From Gadus chalcogrammus (taxonomy: Eukaryota; Chordata; Actinopteri; Gadiformes; Gadidae), in assembly GCF_026213295.1 (NCBI RefSeq), contig NC_079414.1, positions 15,410,607-15,474,606 of the forward strand: a stretch of DNA of 64,000 nt, in the 5' to 3' direction. This document shows positions 32,401-43,211 of the stretch, one piece after another; position 1 is the stretch's first letter; the number at the start of each line of letters is the position of its first letter. A program made the translations under genes and the position numbers. The notes beneath the pieces were generated by a model. The model had not been told where the DNA came from. It saw only the letters and a list, made by a program, of their open reading frames with translations, and ran no database searches.

Positions 32401-32769
32401 ATGGTAGCGCCGGTGTGAGTGATCTCACTGGAAACACGACCCCCCGAAGTTACAGTGAAGAGATACTCCTTTGAATGGGGAAGCTTTTTTTCATATTGTC
32501 TTGAATCTAAAAAGGTGGTTACATATATTGGGCAAAAGATGTTACGTTAGTGAAAGGGCAAAATGTTCCTTCCTCTTTGGAAGTCTTCTTGAATCACATG
32601 CAGGAGAAGGACACAAATCGGTTGCACCTCATGAAAATAGTACTGGTATTCCTTCCTTGTGTTAAAAATTAGGCTTTTTAACTTATTAGGACCTTGATGC
32701 CCTTGCATGGGGACTTTATTCCCATTTAAAAAATGTCCATGCCGCATGCAAAGAGGCCTTGCACCTAAA

Positions 32770-32862
<93 letters not shown>

Positions 32863-35800
32863 CCTTAAATACTCACCTTATCTAGGACTGTCGTCACATG
32901 GAAAACACTATCTTCGAGGCACCGTGAACCGCTACTGCTGGCCTGCAGTCAGGACATAACTTTTCAGTTATTCAGCACCAAACACTCATCCAAAACGACA
33001 TACATTAAATTCAGATACATGTCATTAGAGGGGAAACATCACATTTGGCTACTTTCTAATTGAAGAGACTACTGCTTCATACCGTATGAAGCAGTAATCA
33101 TACGTGTGAAAAAATCAATTAAACTCTGTTACGTGCAAAAGTTGGGCATTTGACAATGTTGATCAAACCCAGAACCTTTCGGACCTTAAGAGTCGAACAA
33201 CACTAGCTACTTAGCTATCATTCCCCATTACTTGACTCGTCCAATTTTTCATCACACCTCTATTTACACTAAGCATCTACCACCTGCCAGTAAACACTCA
33301 CATAATGAAGCCTTTGCAAAACGTCCGCCGTCTTCATTAAGAAGACGGTTCTCGAGTGGTTCTCCCAATCTAAGGATGAGAGGTGCTTCCTGGACACGTT
33401 GCAGAAGGTCTCGACTGCGGTTCGGAAGAAGCTAGGTGTCCAGGACCATAGTCCAACTGCATCAATCACACACATACAGTGTACATTGAACAGCTTTGGA
33501 AAACACATTGTAGTGCATCTTAAATGATGGGTTCTTTGGGTCTATTACCAAGGACTTCCAGTCTGTCTTGGTGCAGAGAGAGGAAGGCATCAGCCACCCT
33601 CACGGAGAGCATTTGACCAAAGTTGTCTCTGAGCAGCACCTGCAGCAGCTCCACCAGCAGGTAGTAAACCCTCAGGCCTTCAAACCTGACCGGCTGCCCA
33701 CTCAACGAGGGCAGGAGACAGTCTCGGACGACGGTCTCCACCTATAGCATCGTTCAGGACAAAGTCATTTACAGCGTTGTCAGTGTTTGACTCTGAACAC
33801 GGGATGATATATTTTATCGAACTGAAAACAGTTGGGGAGAGTTTTGTATTTTCACTCAATGTTGCCTTACCTCCTGTAGCACTTCAGTGTTTGTTGCTAG
33901 CTTGGCAAAAGCAGTTTTGACAAGAACCAAGTCCAAGCCAGAGCACCTGGGTGAGGTCTGGTAGTGCTTGTCAGCGCTATTTTGATCAAGTAAAATAGAA
34001 TATTATTATTGGAAGAGCAACTTGAAATGATAATACATTATTTAAAATATTGTAAAATGCGTTACCTTCTGTCAAGAAAGCTGGCGTTCAAGGAAGATGT
34101 GGATGAGAATATATCCTTGATCTGTCTAGAAATAAATATATATATATTCAAATGAATATATTACTCTAAACCAGTTTACATTTAATGTCCTTATTAAACA
34201 TCAATTACATACTGTGATTCTCAGATTTAGAGCTTACTTTCTAATTTTACGCCATGATTTCGCATCCCGACAGTTCGAGAGCCAGAAGTCGATGGTGTCC
34301 ATATCCAGAGCTGTAATAATCCCAGGAAGATCCTTCTCAGGCTCCTGTTAGACAACCCCAAGATAACTAAAAAAACCTTTTAAATGTCTTGCATCCAAAC
34401 AAATTAATGCAAAATACAAAGACTCCTACCTGACTGAGAGAACAAAGGGCAAAAGATTGGTTTCCTCCAGCCAATATTCGCTCAACATTCTTCTGGTCAT
34501 CTTTTTCATGCAAAAAAAAGCCAACATAAATGTATATTTAAGCAATAGATCACGACAGGCTGTGGTATGTGCTCATTATACCACTGTTAAGGGGTGTTGT
34601 CCGGCCCCGACGTGCAGCGGAGGGCCGGCGACCCCCTTCACAGTGGTATAATGAGCACATGCCACTGACTGAAGTGATCTATTGCTTTTATACAACGGTT
34701 ACTATTATGGCAAAACGAAAGTCATAGACACGCTACATTTAAAAAGAAACCAAGAAAGTCAAAGTAGCAGTTTTATTAAAGAATACAAAAAAGTAGTCCC
34801 TCCTGGCTGCCTTCAAAATGCACGACGGTTGCTATGCAACACATTTTAGCGTCCCTCCGAGAGAAGGCTCGGCTAGTGCGGTTCGCCGGCAATTTATCCT
34901 ATGGAGCAGTTCACTCGCCGTGTGCCTAAGCTTTCGTTAGTCTCTCCATCGCCTTGCTCACTCCCAGAGTAACAACATTTACACCCTCTCCATCATCCAA
35001 CATATGTTTTACTTTGTAACTGTTTCTACTTCCAGGAGCGGAGTGATATGCAAACTTTCACAAAATGATCGGGCGTCATACGCTCATTATACAACAGTTA
35101 GGAACCAATCAGATCGCTGGATTTAGGCCCCCCGTTGTATAAATATATATATATATAGAGATGTCTAGATTAATGTATGCCTCGAGCAAGTTTAATCGTT
35201 ACACATTGTGACTTTAACCCTAGAACCTAGGTAAATAAAAGATGAAAAACGCTTCCTCACGCTCCTTTACCCTAAACTTAACCCTGAACTGCGTGACTTC
35301 CTACCATGAGGCAGCAGAACAGGCAGAGGCACCGAACAGTCTGTGGTGAGCCTGTTTCCAAGCTGGCCTTCTTCTCCACGACCAAATGAATAGATCTTCT
35401 TAGTTGGGCCTACTAATGCCATGGTGTGGTTGCTGCAGAAAATAAAATAGCAAATAGAAGAAGATTTAAAGAAGCTAGTGACATTTCTGTAATAGCCTGC
35501 CGAATTAAATAGTAGTGATTATAATAAATACATTGGTGATGTGTAAGCAAATCATCTATCAAAAATATGAGTACATTTGAAAAAAAAGACGTTCAATTCA
35601 TGCATAGATTCGGTAGAATAATAGATTAAAAGAAGCCAGTGATTATTTAAATAATAACAATTCATATATACATAGATTCAGTAGAATAGTCTGTAATCTT
35701 AGTCTGCCAGGCAAAAGGTACTGGGTTCGATCCCCAACGTCCACAACCTCAGCCCTGGGCATCCTTGAGCTAGATGACCACCCTCTACCTGCTCCTTAAT

Positions 35801-38800
35801 GACTTAAGTCGCTGTAGGTCACTTTGGATTCAAGCGTCTCCTAGTGAACAGTAGTGAAAAGATGAAGACAGAGTACCTGCCACAGGAGACCTGGGTGACC
35901 GCTGCGCCCCAGAGTTCAGCCACCACACGAGGGGTCAGCTCATTCAGCAGAGAGTTGTGTCCCAGCTGCCCACAGCCACCGCTGCCGAAGGTCAACACCA
36001 CACCTCCCTAAAGGAACACACAAGGAAATCCGTCTGATTAGTCTGTGAGCCGACTCACAGACTAACAGGGGGATTTTTTTTTTTATTGAGTTCACTGAAT
36101 AGGACATGGCTTAATGCAATCATTATGGATGGAAACTACATTACTAAAATAAGAATATGTAGTAACCTTTGTCAGAACAGCATTGTGTCTTTCACCACAA
36201 GAAATGGAAACGGTCTTCTTAAGGTTGAGACACTCAACTGTCACTGGAGTAGATCTGTCTGAAAACACGAATTGAAATACAATTTCATTCACACATTCAA
36301 AAGAATAGGAAAAATACAGGTTTAGTTCACATAATCTCCAGGATAACAGCATGCGACCAGATGAAGACTATGGTTTTTGTCCTTGAGTAATATCTATATA
36401 ACTATGTCATGTCCCCGTAATGGGATTAAAGGAGAACCATTCAATTGAGCAGATCATCACTTTATCGGCTCTCAGGAAGCAAGCAACTCATAGGTCCTAT
36501 CATCAGCCTTCTCATGACTAATGAGTTCATTTAGTCAGAATCTCCTGACTAAGAGAACATTCCTACAGGCCTTATACCTGTCGTGTCTCCAAGACCCAGT
36601 TGCCCGGCGTCATTCTGCCCCCAGCCGAATACGGTTCCAGAGACGGACAAGGCCAGAGTGTGGGCTCCCCCAGCGGTGACCTGGACTAGGGGTACCCCTG
36701 ACAGGGCTGCCACTGGTGTAGGGGACGGGATGACAGAGGTCTCTGGGAGGGTGAGACCCAGTTGCCCCCGAGTGTTGCTGCCCCAAGACAATGCTTGTCC
36801 ATCTGAAAGCAATGTATAGGCAACAGTAAAATGAAAAATAGTTTTGGTTGTAGGCTAGATCTATTGAGCTGGTCAGACCTATAGCCTACCTTCAGTTAAA
36901 ACTATGGAATGTTGGTCTCCACATGCGACCTGAATGATCCTTTTCTTAATGCAGATTTGGAGTGATCTGAATCACAGTGAAATAAGGAAACACATAATAT
37001 CTTTAAAACGTCTTAGACGAACCTTTCCCATTTTATCACAACAATGACAATATGACGACGAAGACCTCACCTTGGAATGGCGGGTGCACTGAGGTCCACA
37101 AAGACGACAGAGCCATCCCTGGACAGCAGGAGAAGACCAGAGTCTCCTGAACTGGAAGCTACGACGTGTCTGCACTTGATGCTCTCTAGAAAAAAAGGAC
37201 CAGGGACATGTCCAGCATAACGGGTGTGTTTAACTAGACTACAACATATTTTTTTTTATTGTGAGCTTTTTTGTTCTCCTAGTCATTTGTGGACCGATCA
37301 TCGAATGCAATGGACCTATTTCTTATATTCCGAATCAATACTTGTTGTTTGTCATTTTGTTAATTGTGTAGTGTATAGCGGATACAGCCTTCATTCTCTG
37401 GTTTTCAAAGTTATTGTTTTAGGGCTGGTGTTACCCTGCATCAGTGGTGTAGTGGTCCCTGGAGAAGTGGGTATACTCTAAATGTTTGCCCTTTTTTAAC
37501 GCAGCCCAGAAAAGCGCCCTGTTTTAGAAACAGTGACATTTGAGACTACTCTATTTAGTTTACCCAAAAATCCTTCCGTAGTATTTGCTCATTGTCACAT
37601 AATTTCTGCTGCTTGATCTCAGGGAGGAAGGATTATGAAATTAATATACCAACACTGGCCCACAGACTAGTGACAGACAACTATGCATTTTGAGGGAACT
37701 ATTCCTTATTCCTGGAATGACACCTATTCTCTCACTTGGCAAGTCAGTAATTTATTTTGTAAACTGTGTCTTTGAACAGCTGATTTGCAGCATGGGCCAG
37801 AGTGGGCCACTATTTTAAAGTTAACATGACTTGATCAGGAGCAGTTTGTAGGTATTACTGGTCACACAGGCAGCCTGCATGAATGTAAAATATAGATGAG
37901 GCAAACATGGTGTTTCAGTAATTTTTTGAACATTTATTTAAATAAAATACTTCAGATCTGAATTTGACAATGCATCCTTGTTCATATTTCACCTTAGATT
38001 AAAAAAACGCACATCATTCTCTTCCACATCAATCATCCCGTTAGATATATATAATATCAACATGTATTTATATATCAAATGATGATTGAACATCATTCAA
38101 ATTATTCAACAATGGAATCAGTAAAGGCAGCGAGTATTAGCCAATAAGAAGCAGAGTAGCGTGGGTCATGGCACAACGGGGGGCCTAAATCCAGCGATCT
38201 GATTGGTTAGGCCCCCCCCGCATCTCGGGCATCGTGCAGAGCATGTCGCTGCTGATCTGATTGGTTCCTAACTGTTGTATAATGAGCGTATACATAACTG
38301 CTATGACGCCCGATCATTTTTCCGAAAGTTTGCTTATCACTCCGCGCCTGGAAGTAGAAACAGTTACAAAGTAAAACATATGTTGGATGATGGAGAGGTT
38401 GTAAATGTTGTTACTCCGGGAGTGAGCAAGGCGATGGAGAGACTAACGAAAGCTTAGGCACACGGCGAGTGAACTGCTCCATATAGATAAATTGCCGGCG
38501 AACCGCTCTAGCCGAGCCTTCTCTCGGAGGGACGCTAAAGTGTGTTGCATAGCGACCGTCGTGCATTTCGAAGGCAGCCAGGAGGGACTACTTTTTTGTA
38601 TTCTTTAATAAAACTGCTACTTTGACTTTCTTGGTTTCTTTTTAAATGTAGTGTGTCGATGACTTTCGGTTTGCCATAATAGTAACCGTTGTATAAAAGC
38701 AATAGATCACTTCAGTCAGTGGTATGTGCTCATTATACCACTGTGAAGGGGGTCGCCAGCCCTCCGCTGCACGTCGGGGCCGGACAACGCCCCTTAACAG

Positions 38801-40597
38801 TGGTATAATGAGCACATACCACAGCCTGTCGTGATCTATTGCTTAAATATATAGAGCTCCGGGAGTCGCAAACGGCAACAATCACTTTCTCTTCCATGCT
38901 GCAGTTCACCCCGGACTGCACTGCACTGAGTTTGACGGTTGAACGCTGATTGGCTGTTACGTTACACATGTCACTCAGTGGCCAGGCTGTTGAACGCTGA
39001 TTGGCTGTCATCACGCGAAATTCTTATCAAAGTTGAAATATTTCAACTCGAGCGAATTTGTCGCTGCACAAATCCTCGTGAACGCGCTCGCCTGTGCGAA
39101 AGTGTGGCACGACAAATCAAAACTTTCTCTCGTGAAAAAATCCCGTCTCTACGTTCACTTGTATGGGATCTTGTCGCCCCGTCGCATTTGGTGTGAACGC
39201 AAAAAAGTGGGCAATTTGGCTTGCTGATACTTCTGAATGGTGCGCATCTGGGGGGATTTAGAAGTGGGTATACGCAATGATGACTGAAAAATAAGTGGGT
39301 GTACGCCGTATACCCGCGCTGGACTACACCAGTGCCCTGCACTGTAAAAACGAAAACTTACAATTGTTGGTCTCATTATGATTTCTGAGTACACAGAAAA
39401 CATTAAGTATTCATGTCAACTGTGCAATGCAATTTAGTCCAACCAACAATGTTGTGTTTTGGGTCAAGAGTTGGGCTCACTGTAGTGTAGTATCTTTGTT
39501 AGCAAGACACACGGGTTTAAGTCAGACTCTGTCTGAGGCTGGGCCAACTACGGTGCACATGCGCATTTCGACACTTTCCTACCCTAACCCCCGGGGAGTC
39601 TGGGTATTCGTGATGCCGGTTGGGAAAAAGGGGTTTATTGCCTTTTATCAATTTGTTTCTGTTAGGTTAAGTGGGGTTAACGGGTTTGGGGTCTTTATTG
39701 TTTGTGTATTATTTATTGTGTGTAGTGTTGCCGCCACCGTTACCGAGACTTGCATGTCCGTTGGTTGGTTGTGCGGTGCGCTGTGTGCTGTGGGTGTGAG
39801 TTAAATAAAGGCTGCTCTCCGGATCGTGCGGTGTATGAGGCACGAGAGTTGCGTCACCGTTTAACCTGGGCTCCCGTATCGTGCAAAACAAGTTTGACCT
39901 TAATGTCGAACTTGTTCTGCACTTTGGTTTGCTGAATTAAGACAGCGATTCTCTGCTGCTGAACTAGCTACATGTTGCTTGTTCTATTGCTGTCTGGAAT
40001 TCAGAAATGTAAAATGGAAGTTTAAAACTAGTTTTGCTTTCTTTGAAATGTTTTTTTTTTTTAAATAATATTAACCTTAATTTGAAATATTAAGTTAACA
40101 ACCCTGACTTACTTTTTTGAGTTTTGTAAAATATAAAATCTTAGTTGGTGTAACTCTAACTTTCAAGTTTGTCTAAAGAAGAAAAATGACATTTTGTTGG
40201 GCTCAAAACTCAAAAATTGATTGCATTAAGTTGCCTTGCAATTTTGAGTTTTCTCAAAAAAAATTTTTTTACAGTGTGTGCCCCTCCGGTTCCAACCCAA
40301 CTAAATGAGTCTAGTACGCCACTGTTCAAGATAAAACAACAATATAGTGTATATCCAGACCACTTGGTGCTAAATTTACTCACTGGTTTTCCCGAATCTC
40401 CCATTTCCATCGTGGTTCCTTTGCCGACGAAGGAAATATGCCCTTCCATCACTTTTGGTAAACGTTACCGTTGAATTATTCGCAGAGAAACTTATTATTG
40501 GTTTGGTCGTTGGTACGAACTGAATGCCATTCTCTGACTCTCGGTTTTCCGCCAAATCATTCGGCTTTGCTAAATGAATTTCTCCCCATGAAAACAT
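27490..40597 (-). CDS. HERC5/HERC6-like RCC1-HECT E3 ligase, copy 3 (complete, transposon-expanded)
   Basis: Complete 24-exon gene, about 987 residues. Exons: 40384-40597, 37071-37185, 36890-36966, 36578-36802, 36167-36258, 35877-36007, 35305-35432, 34430-34500, 34238-34344, 34066-34125, 33871-33976, 33549-33741, 33302-33456, 32877-32942, 31910-32008, 31721-31810, 31245-31343, 30768-30908, 30288-30454, 29636-29702, 29496-29557, 28072-28255, 27845-27944 and 27490-27704. All junctions stay in frame. RCC1 blades and HECT motifs are as in copy 2, including the ATCY catalytic cysteine (about residue 955). Intron 1 is 3.2 kb rather than about 200 bp because of nested DNA transposons; intron 8 holds a fold-back element, and intron 21 a short LTR retrotransposon. 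This copy is nearest to PPM1K, is divergent from it, and its 5' exons differ most from the other copies. It has its own ISRE. The HERC5/6 assignment comes from domain order, motifs and synteny. Confidence 0.92.
28393..29435. mobile_element. Short non-autonomous LTR retrotransposon (TRIM-like), HERC copy 3 intron 21
   Basis: A 1043-bp element: two 320-bp LTRs (28393-28712 and 29116-29435) flank a 403-bp interior. The LTRs show no difference by eye. Each LTR starts TGTGGCAACCCG and ends CGGGTTGCCACA, a perfect 12-bp inverted terminus, and carries an AATAAA. A purine-rich tract (AAAGGGTGGAGGAG) precedes the 3' LTR. A 4-bp duplication ATAC flanks the insertion, and copy 2 shows the empty site. 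The interior has no gag or pol and is mostly a GC-rich 15-bp tandem repeat, so the element must be mobilised in trans. A long open frame crossing the LTR is not considered a gene. Confidence 0.9.
28787..29020. repeat. GC-rich 15-bp minisatellite inside the LTR element
   Basis: Tandem units such as GGAGACGAGGCCGCG and GCCGGGGCCGACGCA. Because the unit is a multiple of three, several frames on both strands stay open, which creates long spurious ORFs. Confidence 0.85.
29456..29495. repeat. (CA)n microsatellite abutting exon 21 donor, HERC copy 3
   Basis: Shorter counterpart of the copy 2 array (about 19 units), again supplying the donor GT. The LTR element inserted about 20 bp away. Confidence 0.95.
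32165..32770. other. Copy 3-specific intron 14 sequence, unassigned
   Basis: HERC copies 1 and 2 lack this segment. It contains short open frames without recognisable families and no clean inverted or direct termini. Probably a transposon insertion; nothing further can be supported. Confidence 0.4.
32774..32859. repeat. (GA)n microsatellite, HERC copy 3 intron 14
   Basis: About 42 GA units, 17 bp from exon 14, orthologous to the array in copy 2. Confidence 0.95.
34541..35142. mobile_element. Fold-back/MITE element in HERC copy 3 intron 8
   Basis: A 602-bp element. One end (34541-34686) is itself a hairpin with arms of about 65 bp containing TGGTATAATGAGCACAT; the other end carries ACGCTCATTATACAACAG and CGTTGTATAA. 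A second, inverted copy lies at 38173-38843 in intron 1. It occupies the TA-rich site that holds microsatellites in copies 1 and 2. No coding capacity recognised and superfamily not assigned. Confidence 0.8.
35690..35855 (+). mobile_element. tRNA-derived SINE, HERC copy 3
   Basis: Same insertion beside exon 6, with the B-box-like GGGTTCGATCCCC and the same tail as copy 1. Confidence 0.75.
37442..39334. mobile_element. hAT-like element in HERC copy 3 intron 1 (nested host)
   Basis: Left end CAGTGGTGTAG and right end CTACACCAGTG are inverted repeats with one mismatch, followed inward by GTGGGTATAC-type motifs on both sides. Flanks CCCTGCAT (37434-37441) and CCCTGCAC (39335-39342) are an 8-bp duplication with one change. 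The fold-back element is nested within. No transposase frame seen. Confidence 0.8.
38173..38843. mobile_element. Fold-back/MITE element, inverted copy, HERC copy 3 intron 1
   Basis: Reverse-complement copy of 34541-35142 with about 60 extra bases near its start. The hairpin end is at 38698-38843. It lies nested inside the hAT element 37442-39334. Confidence 0.8.
39340..40276. mobile_element. DNA-transposon-like element with CACTGTAAAAA termini
   Basis: Starts CACTGTAAAAA and ends TTTTTACAGTG, perfect 11-bp inverted repeats of a type common in teleost non-autonomous elements. It abuts the hAT target duplication. The interior includes an AATAAA and an open frame at 39427-39804 with no recognisable family. 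Just beyond it, 40277-40313 ends in CGCCACTG, possibly another hAT terminus. Confidence 0.6.
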
Positions 40598-40686
40598 TCT
40601 GGCTTATTCGATGTGTCCACTGTCATAGCGAATTGGGTTTCCCTTTGCTTATATGCCCAGGTAAGCTCAACACCTGAGTCAGAATC

Positions 40687-40698
40687 GAAACTGAAACT
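40687..40698 (-). promoter_or_regulatory. ISRE upstream of HERC copy 3
   Basis: AGTTTCAGTTTC on the minus strand, 90 bp upstream of the ATG. The flanks have diverged from copies 1 and 2, yet the 12-mer is unchanged, which argues for constraint. A second, weaker TTTCGTTTC-like motif lies about 20 bp further upstream. Confidence 0.78.
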
Positions 40699-40813
40699 TA
40701 GTATTGATCATTTTCGTTTCTCCTGAATTGAATCTACACCCAAGAAAACGCCCTACGACGCACCCGCATGTTGCCCTTCCTAAATGCCATGAACAGAAAT
40801 GTAGTTTAGTTCG

Positions 40814-40948
<135 letters not shown>

Positions 40949-41054
40949 GCGTGTATGTGCGTGCATGTGCGTGTACGTGTGTGTGCGTGTTTATGTGTTT
41001 TTAGTTTGCACTTGACACCCATCAAGTGCATGCCGCACAGAGCTATACAATCGG

Positions 41055-41200
41055 TATGACCAATCATCGGACAGTGGGCGGGCCGTAGTTATTCCAGTCG
41101 TTGTGATTCGCGCCGTCGAGAAGCGAGACCTTGTTTGATAACATTGGACCACGGCGGTGTTATCTACATTGGCGGACGTGCCATTAATCTGAGTTCAACG
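41055..41200 (+). promoter_or_regulatory. Candidate PPM1K promoter region
   Basis: Contains a CCAAT box (GACCAATCATC near 41058), a GC box (GGGCGGGCC near 41077) and a locally CpG-rich stretch, about 2.1 kb upstream of the first PPM1K coding exon. That exon has an acceptor-like TTTCCAG just upstream of 43154, which implies a separate non-coding first exon. The transcription start is not visible. Confidence 0.4.
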
Positions 41201-43140
41201 GTATATGCTGGGGAATTCCGTCCGTAACCCTATAAGGTAGGAGTTTTATTGGCAGCAAAAGATTGGAATGTCTTATGAATTCGGTTCACACCCACTGTGT
41301 ATTGCTAACATAGCAACTGGGTCAACCCCCGGTAAAACATTACGTTGACGTACATTGAAATGGCCTTGCCCTCTTGAATTTTGTGTTTAAATTCATGGTA
41401 GTGAGATATCTATGCTTTGCGTCTAATATAAATCGAATAAAGATCCTATTCGTTTCAGCTAAAGCATTGAACTACTGAATCCGTATGTTCGCTAGCCTTC
41501 GTTAGCTTGTTAAACGCCTGTGGGCTGACGCAAGATGAGTTGCATCATGTGTGCGTTATTTACCCTTTAAGATCGGTAAGGTTCATAGTTAAGGTCAACG
41601 GGTGCAAGTGCAATAACTGGATACGGTTAATGCACGCATCTCGCTGTATGGCCGTGTTTTGTATTTCTACATGGTCACCGTCGAGGTTGTGATATGGGGT
41701 GTGGGCTTGTGTGGCACATTCGCCTTGAATGCCCTTCGCTGGGGCAGCTCTTTTTAATAATCTCTTAAATGTGGTCTTGAACCGAAGTGTACACGTTAGT
41801 GTTTCAGTAACTCGCATCAGGGTGGGTAATCAGTACATCTTGGTTTTGTATAGTTATTATGAGACATGTCAGGGGCCAGGGGCGGTTCTAGAAATGTGTA
41901 ACTGGGGTGGCCCAGGGTGGCAAATGGATATCTAGAGGTGGCAACAATGCTTTGTTAATGTATTCACAGCGCACACATTTATTTAATGCATTAATATTCT
42001 ACTGATGATAGGCTCAAGAAGACATTAATTGGCTACATGCATACACCGTACTGTTGATGGTCAGTATCCTATTTTTAGTCTGGAAGGCAAACATTGACAT
42101 GAAAAATGAATAAGGCCTTTTTCTGAGCTCATTTACAAAGTTAAAGTTATTAATTAGTAAAATGTTCTAAGTAAACCTCAGAACCAAAATGAATAATTTA
42201 AACCTGGACTTCTATCTTCCTCTGAATGAACTCAAAATGACTTATCGGAATTATAATAGCATACATTATAGCATGCTGTGTATATTAGGGTTGGGCGATT
42301 GTCTCTATTTTCATATTGTCCAATCATGGTTATAATAGACGGCAAATATACAAGCAAAGCAGTTCAGAGATAGGTTGAAGAACAAACATTTTATTTAAAA
42401 TATAAATAATATTTTTGTGGGACTGCATTATATACTTTCCTTTCGTAAAGGATGGTCCAGATTCAAGAACACTATTCTTCTCTTACTTGCACAACCTTTG
42501 AACAAGTATTTTCCTATGTGTTTTTTGTGCATAAATTGAGAGAGGCAGGAATGCTGCTTCAAAATTGTAAACACAGTATAACAAGTTCAGTGAGGAATGG
42601 ACAAATGTTACAATGTAACATGACCTAAACCCCCTCTCAAGGGGAATTTTCCAATAATTGTGCAGGTGAATAAGACAGAGCTTATGATCCAGCCTTTCCT
42701 CAAAATATATTTTATATTCAGAGGATTCAATTATAATGGAGTCATTCAGCAGGTTTCCTACACACCTTGCGGAGAAAGAACTTTTCTAAGCAAAAAAGAC
42801 TACAAGACCGCAACCATAGATTTCTTTGAACCCACCAGCATAGATGAACCCACATACCCTGAACTCCAACCAACCTCAACTCCACCTAACCTCTCAATTG
42901 TTGTATACCTGTTGACTACAAACCTATTATGGCCCCAATTCTATCATCTAAAGGGGATATTGTACTAAAACAATTATTAGCTTCTTTACTGAATTTACAA
43001 AAAAATACCCTCTCTGTTTTCCTTGGAAAATGTGTAAAAAGGTAGCCAGCCTATCCTCCCACAATGAAGCCATTCCAACACAATGCTGTTTGTGAACAAA
43101 GCATCGTTATCGAAGAGTGTATTTTAATAATTTCCTCATG
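41201..43140. other. PPM1K 5' region without recognised genes
   Basis: Contains a hAT-type terminus (CAGGGGCGGTTCTAG at 41878) with no identified partner end, a GGGTTGGGCGATTGTCTC motif of a common fish MITE near 42290, and AT-rich sequence. No coding exon recognised. The open frame 42660-42968 has no known family. Confidence 0.45.
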
Positions 43141-43211
43141 ATTGTGTTTCCAGTGTGACCCGGCAGATCCTTCTCCCACAGAGCGTGCTCCAGTCCTCGG
43201 CTGTCCCTGTG

